A stretch of DNA of 64,000 nt from Herbaspirillum sp. LeCh32-8 (GTDB lineage: Bacteria; Pseudomonadota; Gammaproteobacteria; Burkholderiales; Burkholderiaceae_D): positions 62,001 through 126,000 of the forward strand of contig NZ_JAGIPZ010000002.1 in NCBI RefSeq assembly GCF_017814915.1. The letters run 5' to 3'. The translations under genes and the position numbers were made by a program. This document shows positions 51,221-60,166 of this stretch, one piece after another; within the stretch, counting starts at the first letter, position 1; each line of letters opens with the position of its first letter. The notes under the pieces are model-generated. The model worked only from the letters and a program-made list of their open reading frames with translations, was not told the DNA's origin and ran no database searches.

Positions 51221-51802
51221 CATTTGCGCCGCATGGATGCACTGCCGTGCAGCTTTTCAAATTTGTGCCTTCCTGCATGATCGTTACGACATTCGGATAA
51301 CGCCATGCTCGGAACGGCGGTTGCGAACCGTGGCTCAACGGATCCCTCTTGGGTTTCAAACTTTTGATGGAAGAGTTGCCATTCATCAAAAGTTGCTCTT
51401 GGGCCTTATCGGGAATCAGGCAAGTCATCAATCACGCACTTTTTATTCATTAAGAAGGGAAAAGAGGGGGCCATGCATGAGCTTTCTCTGTGTTCTTGGG
51501 AAGAACGTGCAGGGGATGCGACTATGTTCCACGGCATGAGAATGAATGCGCCGGTAGAGGCACCCGTACGCCATTTTTGGATGGCGAAATATTTCTGTTG
51601 CTGATTTGATATTTCATTATTTTTAATGTTTTTCCTGAATGAACCCGTGGACATGCCCGGTTAAAATACTTGTCACATCAGGCTATAAGATGTCCGTGTC
51701 GCAAGATCGTCGGCCACAACCGCGTCGCGCCGCACAAGGACTGCCATCACACGATCAGGTTGCCGGCCGGGACGAGCCGGCAATGACCGGGGGAAGCGCG
51801 CA
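51221..51802. other. AT-rich intergenic region
   Basis: 582 bp with clearly lower GC than the surroundings, especially 51360-51650. Short open frames on both strands show no recognisable protein. It must hold the promoter of the PAS-GGDEF-EAL gene. It might be the remnant of foreign DNA or hold a small RNA; I see no hallmark of either. Confidence 0.5.
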
Positions 51803-53899
51803 ATGGCGCAGCAAGACGATTTAACCGAATACTCTTCAGAAGCCACCTATAAGTTGCTGGTGCAGGGCGTCACCGACTACGCGATCTATCTGCTGCGTCC
51901 CGATGGCGTGGTGGCCAACTGGAACGCCGGCGCCCAACGCTTCAAGGGCTATGCCGCCGATGACATCATCGGCCGCCACTTTTCCACCTTCTATGCCGCC
52001 GCCGAGCGCGACGCCGGCCTGCCGCAGCGCGGGCTGGAAACCGCGCTGCGCGAGGGCCGCTTTGAAGGCGAGGGCTGGCGCATCCGCAAGGACGGCTCGC
52101 GCTTCTGGGCGCACGTGGTGATCGATCCCATCTACCGCGACAACGGCGAGCTGCTGGGCTACGCCAAGATCACCCGCGACTGTACCGAGCAGATGAACAT
52201 GAAGGAGGCGCTGCGCGACACCGAGAACCGCTTCCGCCTGCTGGTGGAGGGCATCACCGACTACGCCATCTACATGCTCAATCCCGACGGCACCGTGGCC
52301 AACTGGAACGCCGGCGCCCAGCGCGCCAAGGGCTATCTCGACAGTGAGGTGGTGGGGCGCCATTTCTCGCTCTTCTATGGCGAGGACGACAAGGCCGCCG
52401 GCCTGCCCGCCAAGAACCTCGCCATTGCGCTCAACGAAGGCAAGTTCGAGGACGAAGGCTGGCGTTTCCGCAAGGACGGCTCGCGCTTCTGGGCGCACGT
52501 GGTGATCGACCCCATCTATCGCGACAATGGCGAGCTGCTGGGCTTCGCCAAGATCACCCGCGACCGCACCGAACAGCTGGAAAGCCGCGAGAAGATCATC
52601 TACCTCGCCCGCCACGACGCCATGACCGGCCTGCCCAACCGCCTGCAGTTCCTGGAGCGGCTGGACGAAGCCATGGCCACGCTGCGCCCGGGCGAGCAGG
52701 AGCTCGCCGTCATCAGCATCGACCTCGACCGCTTCAAGGAGATCAACGACGCCTTCGGCCACGCCCTGGGCGACCAGGTGTTGTGCGAGCTGGCGCGCCG
52801 CATGAAGGCGCTCTCGGGCGAGGGCGAACTGGTGGCGCGCTTGGGCGGCGACGAATTCGTGGCCTGCAAGGTGTTCCGCCAGGAGCGCGCGCTGGCCGAT
52901 TTCATTACCCGCCTGTACCGCGCGCTGACCACCGTGCTGCACCTGGCCCAGACCGATATGGCGCCTGGCGCCAGCCTGGGCGTGGCGATGTATCCCGGCG
53001 ACGCCGAGGACCGCGCACAACTGCTCAACAACGCCGACCTGGCGATGTACCGCGCCAAGAAGAGCTTGGGTGAAAAGATCTGCTTCTATGAAGCCAACAT
53101 GGACGAAGTCTCGCGCGCGCGCCGCACCATGGCGCGCGACATCTGGAGCGCGTTGGAGAGTGGCCAGTTCTTCCTGAACTACCAGATCCAGCGTTCGGTC
53201 AACAGCGACGAAGTCACCGGCTACGAAGTGCTGCTGCGCTGGAACCATCCGGTGCACGGACTGGTGTCGCCGGCGGTGTTCATCCCGATTGCCGAGGAAT
53301 GCGGCGCCATCGGCGCCATCGGCGACTGGGTGCTGGAGCACGCCTGCCGGGAGGCGGCGCAGTGGGACCTGCAGCCGCGCATCGCGGTCAACCTGTCGGC
53401 GGTGCAGCTGTCCAACGCCGCCCTGGTGGACAAGGTGCGCTCGGTGCTCGCCGCCACCGGCCTGCCAGCCTCGCGCCTAGAGCTGGAGGTCACCGAAACC
53501 GCCATCATCGTCGACCGCGATCGCGCGCTGCATCTGCTGCAGCAGCTCAAGGCCATGGGCGTCACCATCGCCATGGACGACTTCGGCAGCGGCTATTCCT
53601 CGCTGGAAACGCTGCGCTCCTTCCCATTCGACAAGATCAAACTGGACCGCAGCTTCATCAAGGAGCTGGAAACCAGCAAGCAGGCCAAGGCCTTCGTGCG
53701 CGCCATCCTGGCGCTGGGTCACAGCCTGAACGTGTCGGTGTTGGCCGAAGGGGTGGAGACGGAAGAACAGCGCGCCATCCTTGAGCAGGAGGGCTGCCAT
53801 GAAGGGCAGGGCTTCCTATTTGGTCGCCCGGCCACGCTGCAAAGCCTGGCCGAGCAGGACGTGATCAGCCTGCCGGTGGACCAGCAGCGCAGCGCCTGA
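51803..53899 (+). CDS. PAS-PAS-GGDEF-EAL cyclic di-GMP signalling protein
   Basis: A 698-aa cytoplasmic protein: two PAS domains (residues about 12-130 and 140-258), a GGDEF domain (about 265-425, GGDEF at 348-352) and an EAL domain (about 440-690). The GGDEF site is intact but the I-site position lacks RxxD. The EAL motif reads EVL (475-477); other phosphodiesterase residues are present, including NLSAVQL, ELEVTET, DDFGSG at 592-597, IKLDRSF and AEGVETEEQ. It could both make and degrade cyclic di-GMP. The two PAS domains are nearly the same in long stretches. No membrane segment is seen. Confidence 0.93.
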   Translation: MAQQDDLTEYSSEATYKLLVQGVTDYAIYLLRPDGVVANWNAGAQRFKGYAADDIIGRHFSTFYAAAERDAGLPQRGLETALREGRFEGEGWRIRKDGSRFWAHVVIDPIYRDNGELLGYAKITRDCTEQMNMKEALRDTENRFRLLVEGITDYAIYMLNPDGTVANWNAGAQRAKGYLDSEVVGRHFSLFYGEDDKAAGLPAKNLAIALNEGKFEDEGWRFRKDGSRFWAHVVIDPIYRDNGELLGFAKITRDRTEQLESREKIIYLARHDAMTGLPNRLQFLERLDEAMATLRPGEQELAVISIDLDRFKEINDAFGHALGDQVLCELARRMKALSGEGELVARLGGDEFVACKVFRQERALADFITRLYRALTTVLHLAQTDMAPGASLGVAMYPGDAEDRAQLLNNADLAMYRAKKSLGEKICFYEANMDEVSRARRTMARDIWSALESGQFFLNYQIQRSVNSDEVTGYEVLLRWNHPVHGLVSPAVFIPIAEECGAIGAIGDWVLEHACREAAQWDLQPRIAVNLSAVQLSNAALVDKVRSVLAATGLPASRLELEVTETAIIVDRDRALHLLQQLKAMGVTIAMDDFGSGYSSLETLRSFPFDKIKLDRSFIKELETSKQAKAFVRAILALGHSLNVSVLAEGVETEEQRAILEQEGCHEGQGFLFGRPATLQSLAEQDVISLPVDQQRSA
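52091..52564 (+). repeat. Direct DNA repeat from PAS domain duplication
   Basis: About 90 bp at 52091-52180 recur at 52475-52564, an offset of 384 bp (128 codons), with only a few, mostly silent, differences. Both encode DGSRFWAHVVIDPIYRDNGE and the following GELLGYAKITRD / GELLGFAKITRD. Confidence 0.85.
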
Positions 53900-53970
53900 G
53901 CGACAGTAGCCGGCAGCCCCGGCCAAAATCGCTTACGCTGCACGCTGTTGCTTTTACCGTGACGGCCTCC

Positions 53971-54847
53971 ATGAACGACATCCCGCAAGCGAACGCGCCA
54001 GCCGATGTATCACCCTACCAGTTGGACGCGCTGGCGCACCTGCTGCTGACCCACAAGAAGGTGCTGGTGCTGTCCGGCGCCGGCATCAGCACCGCCTCCG
54101 GCATTCCCGATTATCGCGACGACGACGGCGTGCGTCGCGGCCGCCTGCCCATCCAGGGCGATGAATTCCGTTCCTCCGAAGCCGCCCGCAAGCGCTATTG
54201 GGCGCGCAGCATGCTGGGCTGGCCGCGCCTGGCGCAGGCCCGGCCCAATGCCGCCCATCGCGCCATCGCCCAGCTGCAAGCCGGCGGCCATTTGTCCACC
54301 GTGCTGACGCAGAACGTCGACGGCCTGCACCAGCAAGCCGGCGCGCGATGTGATCGAGCTGCATGGCAGCATCCACGCCGTGCGTTGCCTGTCCTGCGGT
54401 ACGGTTTATGAACGCGCCCAGATCCAGAACGAGCTGGAGCAATTCAACCCGGCGCTGGCCCGGGCCGAGGCGACGATCCTGCCCGACGGCGACGCCCAGC
54501 TGGAACCCGATGCCGACATTGCCTTCCATATCCCGGCCTGCAGCCGCTGCGGCGGCATGCTGCAGCCCGACGTGGTGTTCTTCGGCGACGGTGTGCCGGC
54601 GGCGCGCAGCGCCGAGGCCGAACAGGCCGCGCGCGCTTGCGACGCCATGCTGGTGGTCGGCACTTCGCTGATGGTGTTGTCTGGATTTCGCTTTGCGCGC
54701 ATGGCGGCCGAGGCCGGCAAGCCGGTGGCCGCGATCAATCGCGGAGTGACGCGCGCCGACGCGTTGTTGACCTTCAAGATCGGGGCGTCTGCTGAAAGCG
54801 TTCTGCCGCAGCTGGCGACGCGAGTGCTGGCCGGGAAGAGCGCTTGA
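53971..54847 (+). pseudogene. Sirtuin (NAD-dependent deacetylase), frameshifted
   Basis: The 5' part encodes the first half of an Sir2 protein: the NAD motif GAGISTASGIPDYR and QNVDGLHQQAG. The second half continues in another frame from about 54348: the catalytic His in ELHGSIH, zinc Cys pairs CLSC and CSRC, and the NAD-binding VVGTSLMV. The join would read AGA-R-DVIELHG if the short GC/CG run at 54340-54347 had one more CG, so two bases appear to be missing. The first frame runs on to 54411 with unrelated residues. This is a disrupted gene, a sequencing error or a switchable site. The 3' end overlaps the convergent exporter gene by 74 bp. Confidence 0.82.
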
Positions 54848-56339
54848 GCGACCAGCCCACCACCGCGGCGGCCACCAGTGCCAGCAGCGTCGCCGCCATG
54901 AACACGTGCGAGAAGCCCAGCCCGTAGGCGTGTCGCGCCAGCGTCACCGCGCCGGCGCCCTGATGCCCATACAGGCGGGCGGCATCGTCGAAATCCCCGG
55001 CCATGGCGCGTTCGGCGAATCGCTCTGCCAGCGCGCGGCCGCCTTCCAGCGTGGCCAACGCATTGAGCATCGCACCGCGCGCGCCTTCGGCCAGCACCGC
55101 GCCCAATCCCGCGAATCCCGCCAGCACGCCGGTAAAGCGTGAGGTAGTGCTGATCCCCGAGGCCATGCCGGCGCGGTCGCGCGGCACGTTGCCCATGATG
55201 GCCTTCTGTGTCTCGCCGTTGAGCAGGCCGCCGCCGCTGCCCAGCACCGCCATGCCCAGCACGGTCGGCCAGGCGCTGCCGGAACGCGCGGCCCAGATCA
55301 TCAGCAGGTTGCCCAGCGCCGTCACGCACAGGCCCAGGGCCAGGATGCGCGGCGAGGACATGCGCGTGCCAAGGCGTCGACCGAGTTGCGGCAACAGCAG
55401 CATCGCCAGTGCAAAGGGCAGCATGGCCAGCCCGGCCTGCGCGGCCGACAGGCCGCGCGCATTCTGCAGGAACTGCGGCAGCAGCGAGGCCATCACCTGC
55501 GCCGAGGCGGCATAGGCGAACATCGCCGCCACCGCCGCCACGAAGCCCGGCGAGCGAAACAGCGATAGCTCCAGCATGGGATGCGCGCCGCGGCGCTCGA
55601 CGGCGATGAACAGCGCGAATAAAAAAGCGCCGCCGGCCACCCGGACGACGCAAGCAACGCTGCTCCAGCCGTGCTCGGGTCCGGTGATCAGGGCCCAGGT
55701 CAGCAGAAAGACAGCGCTGGAGAAAGACAGGATGCCCGGCACATCGAGCGGGCGCGGCGCCGGGTTTTTGGATTCGGGAATATGGCGCAGCACCGCCGCC
55801 GCCAGCGCCAGGCAGATCGGCAGGTTGACGGCGAAGGCCCAGCGCCAGCCGAGCGCCGCGTTGATGGCGCCGCCGATCAGCGGTGAGAGCACCATGGTCA
55901 ATCCCATGATGCCGCCCCACACCGCCCAGGCGCGGGCGCGCTCGCCTTCGTCATGGAAGGCGTGGCCGATCACCGCCAGCGCCGGCGCCAGCAGGAAGGC
56001 CGCCCCTACGCCCTGCAAGGCGCGCGCCGCGTACAGGGCCTGCGCGGTAGGCGCCCAAGCGCACGCCAGCGAGGCCAGCGCGAACAAGGCGATGCCGCAC
56101 AGGAACACGCGCTTGCGGCCATAGCGGTCGGCCACCGACCCGGCCGGCAGCAGCAGCGCGGCGAAGCACAGCACGTAAGCGCTCACCACCCATTCGATGT
56201 CGGCGAAGGAGGCACCCAGGTCGCGTGCAATGGCGGGCAGCACGATGCCCACTACATTGGTGTCCAGCACCGTCATGGCGCAGCCGGCCGAGGCGGTCAG
56301 CAGGACCCGGCCCGCCGCGGTGGAAAACAGGGTGCGCAT
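54774..56339 (-). CDS. MFS exporter, DHA2 (EmrB/QacA) family
   Basis: A 521-aa protein with about 14 membrane segments. VLDTNVVGIVLPAIARDLGA in helix 1 and APALAVIGHAFHDEGERARAWAVWGG in the helix 4-5 region are DHA2 markers. It should export an organic compound by proton antiport. Its gene is followed, leftward, by nothing in the same direction; its 3' end overlaps the sirtuin gene. The GlcG/HbpS gene lies 40 bp upstream in the same direction, so they may form a small operon controlled by the LysR protein at 56983. Confidence 0.87.
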   Translation of the reverse strand: MRTLFSTAAGRVLLTASAGCAMTVLDTNVVGIVLPAIARDLGASFADIEWVVSAYVLCFAALLLPAGSVADRYGRKRVFLCGIALFALASLACAWAPTAQALYAARALQGVGAAFLLAPALAVIGHAFHDEGERARAWAVWGGIMGLTMVLSPLIGGAINAALGWRWAFAVNLPICLALAAAVLRHIPESKNPAPRPLDVPGILSFSSAVFLLTWALITGPEHGWSSVACVVRVAGGAFLFALFIAVERRGAHPMLELSLFRSPGFVAAVAAMFAYAASAQVMASLLPQFLQNARGLSAAQAGLAMLPFALAMLLLPQLGRRLGTRMSSPRILALGLCVTALGNLLMIWAARSGSAWPTVLGMAVLGSGGGLLNGETQKAIMGNVPRDRAGMASGISTTSRFTGVLAGFAGLGAVLAEGARGAMLNALATLEGGRALAERFAERAMAGDFDDAARLYGHQGAGAVTLARHAYGLGFSHVFMAATLLALVAAAVVGWSLKRSSRPALASPAAAERFQQTPRS

Positions 56340-56379
56340 GGCGTCTCCTCCTTGCTCCCGTGTGGTTGGATGATGCGGC

Positions 56380-56859
56380 TTACTTCAGCGCAGCCACGCC
56401 GGCCTTGGCAATTTCCTCGTCGTGCTGCGGGGTGTCGGCCGAGACGCCGATCGCGCCCACGATCTGGCCGTCAGCCACCAGCGGCAAGCCGCCGCGCATC
56501 AGCACGAAGCCGCGCGCAGTGGCGGCGGCCGGGCGGTTTCCGTTGACGGCGTCTTCCAGCGCGCCGCTGGGACGGCGGAACAGCGCGGCCGTGCGCGCCT
56601 TGCCCGGGGCGATCTCGACGCCGGCCGGCACCGCCGCGTTATCCATGCGCACCAGCGCCAGCGGCAGGCCGGCCGCATCCACCACGGAGATCACGCAAGG
56701 CCAGTTCTCGGCCTGCGCCTTGGCTTGCGCGGCCTGGATCACCTGCTGGGCGGCGGCCAGCGTCAGCACCGGCTGGGTCGGCAGGTTGGCGGCCGAGGCC
56801 AGTTGGGCGGCGGCCAGCGCGGCGGCTCCGAGGACGAGGGAAAGGGGTTTGCTGAACAT
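56380..56859 (-). CDS. GlcG/HbpS family protein with signal peptide
   Basis: A 159-aa protein. A signal peptide (residues 1-24, ending ASA-AN) precedes a GlcG/HbpS (DUF336) domain (LTLAAAQQVIQAAQAKA, ISVVDAAGLPLALVRMDNA, LPLVADGQIVGAIGVSAD). Members bind haem or serve in glycolate and aromatic catabolic clusters; the precise role here is unknown. AAGGAG lies upstream of the ATG at 56859. The gene diverges from a LysR regulator across a promoter with two inverted repeats. Confidence 0.87.
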   Translation of the reverse strand: MFSKPLSLVLGAAALAAAQLASAANLPTQPVLTLAAAQQVIQAAQAKAQAENWPCVISVVDAAGLPLALVRMDNAAVPAGVEIAPGKARTAALFRRPSGALEDAVNGNRPAAATARGFVLMRGGLPLVADGQIVGAIGVSADTPQHDEEIAKAGVAALK

Positions 56860-56919
56860 GTTCGGCTCCTTGAAAAAGCGGGTTGGGAGAGGCCTCATTC
56901 AACCAGCCCCTATAATTCG

Positions 56920-56966
56920 TTTCAATACTGAAATTTTTGAAATTAATTAGCTGATACCTAATTAAT
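56920..56966. promoter_or_regulatory. Divergent promoter with two inverted repeats (LysR operator candidates)
   Basis: ATTAATTAG (56942-56950) and CTAATTAAT (56958-56966) form a perfect 9-bp inverted repeat with a 7-bp spacer. A second one, TTTCA-ATAC-TGAAA, lies at 56920-56933. Both are in an AT-rich gap between the HbpS gene and the LysR gene; the first ends just before the LysR ribosome binding site, which suits autoregulation. Candidate sites for the LysR protein encoded next door. Confidence 0.65.
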
Positions 56967-56982
56967 GAAAAGGAGAGAACCC

Positions 56983-57882
56983 ATGGAGCTGCGTCACCTG
57001 CGTTACTTCCTGACCGTGGCCGAACAGCTGCACTTCGCCCGCGCCGCGGAGATTCTCGACATCGCCCCGCCGACGTTGTCGGTACAGATCCAGGAGATCG
57101 AGCGCAAGCTGCAGGCGCAGCTGTTCGTGCGCACCAAGCGTTCGGTGGCGCTGACCTCGGCTGGCGAGGCCTTTGCGCAGGAGGCGCGTACGGTGCTGGC
57201 GCAGTTCGACCAGGCGCTGCATGTGGGCCGGCGCGCCGGGCGCGGCGAGCTGGGTCGCGTCGAAATCGGCTACGTGGGATCGGCGGTGTTCGGCGGCATC
57301 CTGCAGCAGCAGATCAGCGCGTTTCGCAGCAGCTGGCCGCAAGCCACGGTGCAGGCGCGCGAATGGCCGATGGATCGTCTGTCCGACGCGCTGGAGCAGG
57401 GCCGCGTCGATATTGCATTCGTGCGCATGCCGGTGGCGCTGGCGCCGTCGCTGCAAAGCCATGTGCTGCTGCGCGACCGCTTCTGCCTGGCGCTGCCGGC
57501 CGACCACGCGCTGGCGCAACAGCCAGGCACGGTCAAGGCGCGCGCGCTGGCCGGCGAGGCCTTCATCCTGCCCGAGCAGGAACTGGGCTCGCGCGAGATC
57601 TATCGGCGCGGCGGCTTTGCGCCGCGTAGCGAGCATCGCCCCGGCAGCCTGCTGGCGGTGCTGGCCGAGGTGTCGGTGGGCGCCGGCGTGGCGGTGGTGC
57701 CGGGCGTACTGCCGCGGGTGGTGGACCTGCCCAACGTGGTCTACCGGCCGCTGGCGGGCGCGGCCATCGGCTCCGAGGTGGCTGCGGTGTTTCGTCGCTT
57801 CGAGCATTCGCCGGCGGTGAAGAACATGGTGGCGGCGATCCGCAAGAGCCCGGCCTCGCAGGTGCCGGCAGTCGCCTCCTGA
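56983..57882 (+). CDS. LysR family transcriptional regulator
   Basis: A 299-aa LysR-type regulator: helix-turn-helix at residues 1-60 (MELRHLRYFLTVAEQLHFARAAEILDIAPPTLSVQIQEIERKL in outline) and a C-terminal sensing domain. The ATG at 56983 has AAGGAGAG upstream and begins at the family's usual MELRHLRYF. It likely controls itself and the divergent HbpS/exporter genes. Confidence 0.9.
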   Translation: MELRHLRYFLTVAEQLHFARAAEILDIAPPTLSVQIQEIERKLQAQLFVRTKRSVALTSAGEAFAQEARTVLAQFDQALHVGRRAGRGELGRVEIGYVGSAVFGGILQQQISAFRSSWPQATVQAREWPMDRLSDALEQGRVDIAFVRMPVALAPSLQSHVLLRDRFCLALPADHALAQQPGTVKARALAGEAFILPEQELGSREIYRRGGFAPRSEHRPGSLLAVLAEVSVGAGVAVVPGVLPRVVDLPNVVYRPLAGAAIGSEVAAVFRRFEHSPAVKNMVAAIRKSPASQVPAVAS

Positions 57883-57969
57883 GCGTATATAGATATCCGA
57901 TTTCCTTCGTTCGGCGCGCTGGTGTGCTGCCAGATAATCCTTGTCAGGCTACCCCTTGCAAAGGACATC

Positions 57970-59175
57970 ATGAGCACCTCACTGAACGCGTCTGCCCAGG
58001 CGCTGCACCACCGTTTCGCCGACCTGTTCGCCCGCATCGGCGAGGGCGCGATCGCGCGCGAGAATGAACGCCGCCTGCCCTATGAGGAAGTGCGGCAGCT
58101 GAAGGAGGCGGGCTTCTCTTCGCTGCGTGTGCCGGTCGAGCAGGGCGGCGCCGGCGTCAGCCTGGAGGATTACTTCTCGCTGCTGATCCGCTTGGGCGAG
58201 GCCGAGTCCAACCTGCCGCAGATCCTGCGCGTGAACGCCGGCTTTACCGAGCTGCTGCGCGAACGCAAGGACGATGCCGACACCCGCCGCTGGCTGGGCG
58301 TGATCGCCGGCGGCAAGAGCTTCGGCGCCTCCACTTCCGAGCGCAATGCCGCCACCGGCAACTCAGCGCTGCTGGAGCGCGACGCGCAGGGCAACCTGCG
58401 CCTGAACGGCGAGAAATACTATTCCACCGGCACGCTCTATGCCGACTGGGTGCTGGTGCGCGCGCACGACCGCGAGTCGGACTTCAACGTGCTGGTGCGC
58501 GCCGACGCCGAGGGCGTGGAGCGCATCGACGACTGGGACGGCTTCGGCCAGCGCCTGACCGGCAGCGGCACCACCCGCTTTCACAACGTGCTGGTGCCGG
58601 AGGACCAGGTGCTGGATCGCTACCACGTGTCGCAGCCGCGCCGCAACAGCATCATCACCTCCTTCTACCAGACCTTCCACCTGGCGACGCTGAGCGGCAT
58701 CGCGCGCGCCGCGCTGCGCGACGCGCTGGCGTTCACCCGCCCGCGCACCCGCACCTTCGGCGTGCCCGGCAACTCCAGTCCGCGCGAGAACCCGCTGGTG
58801 CACCGCGTGGTCGGGCGCCTGGCCAGCCTGGCGTGGTCGGCCGAGCAGCTGACCTTGTCGATTGCGCGCGAGCAGGACGCACTGAACGCCGCGCGCGCCG
58901 CCGGCACCGTCAGCACCGAGGACTACGACGCGCTCGACATCCACACCTTCGAAGCGCAGCAGATCGTCATCGGCCAGGTGCTGGAGGCCACCACGCTGTT
59001 GTTCGAAGTCGGCGGCGCGTCCGCCACCAGCGAAACACGCCGGCTGGATCGCCACTGGCGCAACGCGCGCACGCTGGCCTCGCACAACCCGGCCATCCAG
59101 CGCGAGGCGGCGGTGGGCAACTTCCACCTCAACGGCGAGCCGCACAACGAGCGCTTCGGCAACGCCTACGCCTGA
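57970..59175 (+). CDS. Acyl-CoA dehydrogenase-fold flavin monooxygenase, SfnB/DszC-like
   Basis: A 401-aa protein of the acyl-CoA dehydrogenase fold. Features are RVPVEQGGAGVSLEDYFSLLIRLGEAESN, GEKYYSTGTLYADWVLVRA and the C-terminal LFEVGGASATSETRRLDRHWRNARTLASHNP in outline, which match the SfnB/DszC group (reduced-flavin-dependent monooxygenases or sulfur-assimilation dehydrogenases) more than fatty-acid enzymes. The nearby MetQ-like and LLM genes also suggest use of organic sulfur. The ATG at 57970 is used. A promoter motif with CTTCGTTC lies upstream. Confidence 0.82.
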   Translation: MSTSLNASAQALHHRFADLFARIGEGAIARENERRLPYEEVRQLKEAGFSSLRVPVEQGGAGVSLEDYFSLLIRLGEAESNLPQILRVNAGFTELLRERKDDADTRRWLGVIAGGKSFGASTSERNAATGNSALLERDAQGNLRLNGEKYYSTGTLYADWVLVRAHDRESDFNVLVRADAEGVERIDDWDGFGQRLTGSGTTRFHNVLVPEDQVLDRYHVSQPRRNSIITSFYQTFHLATLSGIARAALRDALAFTRPRTRTFGVPGNSSPRENPLVHRVVGRLASLAWSAEQLTLSIAREQDALNAARAAGTVSTEDYDALDIHTFEAQQIVIGQVLEATTLLFEVGGASATSETRRLDRHWRNARTLASHNPAIQREAAVGNFHLNGEPHNERFGNAYA

Positions 59176-59297
59176 CGCTTCACGCCGGTCCATCGGCCGG
59201 CGGATATCGACATGCGGATAACTTCGTTCCGTTGCATCGGGCGGGTCCATACACTTTCTGCAGTTCATTCACGACCACTGAGAAAGCGACCCTCCCG

Positions 59298-60119
59298 ATG
59301 TTCAAACGAATCCTGTCCACGCTGTTGTTGTCCGCCCTCGTCATCTCATCGATTCACGCGGCCCACGCCGCGCCGCAAGAGCTGAAAGTGGGCTTCGTAC
59401 CCGGGCCCTACATCGACGAATTCAAGCTGGGCGTGCAGCCCGAGCTGGAAAAGAAGGGCTACAAGGTCCGCTACTACGAATTCAGTACCGGGCTGGAGGC
59501 CAACAGCGCCGTCTTCAAGGGCGACATCGACGCCAACGTGATGCAGCACACGGTGTTCCTCGACTCCTATAACGAGCGCAACAAGACCGACCTGGTCGGC
59601 ATCGTGCAGGTGCCGACTCCCCCCATGGGGCTGTACTCCAAAAAGCACAAGGACCTGAAGAACCTGAAGAAGGGCTTCACCGTGGCCGTACCCAACGACC
59701 CGGTCAACCTGCAGCGCGCCCTGTGGATATTGCAGCGGCTGGGCTGGATCAGGATCCGCGAGAACAAGCCGGTCGACGTCACCGAGCTGGACGTGGTGGA
59801 AAACAAGGTCGGCCTGAAGCTGGTGCTGCTGGAAAACGCCCAGGGCCCGCGCGCGCTGGACGATGCCGACTTCGCCGCGATCCAGGGCAACTTCGCCATC
59901 TTCGCCAAGTTGAAGCTGTCCGAAGCCTTTATCCTTGAAGACATGAAGCCGCCCTACATCAACGTGCTGGCAGTGAAGAAGACGCGCCAGTCGGATGCCT
60001 ACGCGCGCGACCTGGTGGAGGCGTATCGGTCGGAGAATTTCCAGAAGGCGATCCGCAGCGAGCGCTTCTATGACGGCTTCACGTTGCCGGATTACTTTGG
60101 CAGTACGAAAAAGAACTGA
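59298..60119 (+). CDS. MetQ/NlpA-family ABC substrate-binding protein
   Basis: A 273-aa binding protein of the NlpA/MetQ family (VGFVPGPYIDEFKLGVQPELEKKG, DIDANVMQHTVFLDSYN, VAVPNDPVNLQRALWILQRLGWI). It has a Sec signal peptide (ending AAHA-APQ) but no lipobox Cys, so it should be a soluble periplasmic protein, unlike E. coli MetQ. No MetN or MetI gene is nearby. It lies downstream of the SfnB-like gene with its own candidate promoter at 59212. It likely takes up methionine or another sulfur compound, with a transporter encoded elsewhere. Confidence 0.86.
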   Translation: MFKRILSTLLLSALVISSIHAAHAAPQELKVGFVPGPYIDEFKLGVQPELEKKGYKVRYYEFSTGLEANSAVFKGDIDANVMQHTVFLDSYNERNKTDLVGIVQVPTPPMGLYSKKHKDLKNLKKGFTVAVPNDPVNLQRALWILQRLGWIRIRENKPVDVTELDVVENKVGLKLVLLENAQGPRALDDADFAAIQGNFAIFAKLKLSEAFILEDMKPPYINVLAVKKTRQSDAYARDLVEAYRSENFQKAIRSERFYDGFTLPDYFGSTKKN

Positions 60120-60166
60120 AAGACGACTCGTGCGGCCGATATGCAATTGAAGTAACAAATATCATC

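Noticed and set aside
51183-51539. 118-codon open frame in the AT-rich gap after the ABC permease gene.
   Set aside because: It starts inside the terminator hairpin, has no ribosome binding site and shows no family resemblance.
54350-54847. Second half of the sirtuin as an independent gene with GTG start.
   Set aside because: It lacks the NAD-binding GAGIS segment, and the upstream half joins it exactly at the frame break, so a frameshift explains it better.
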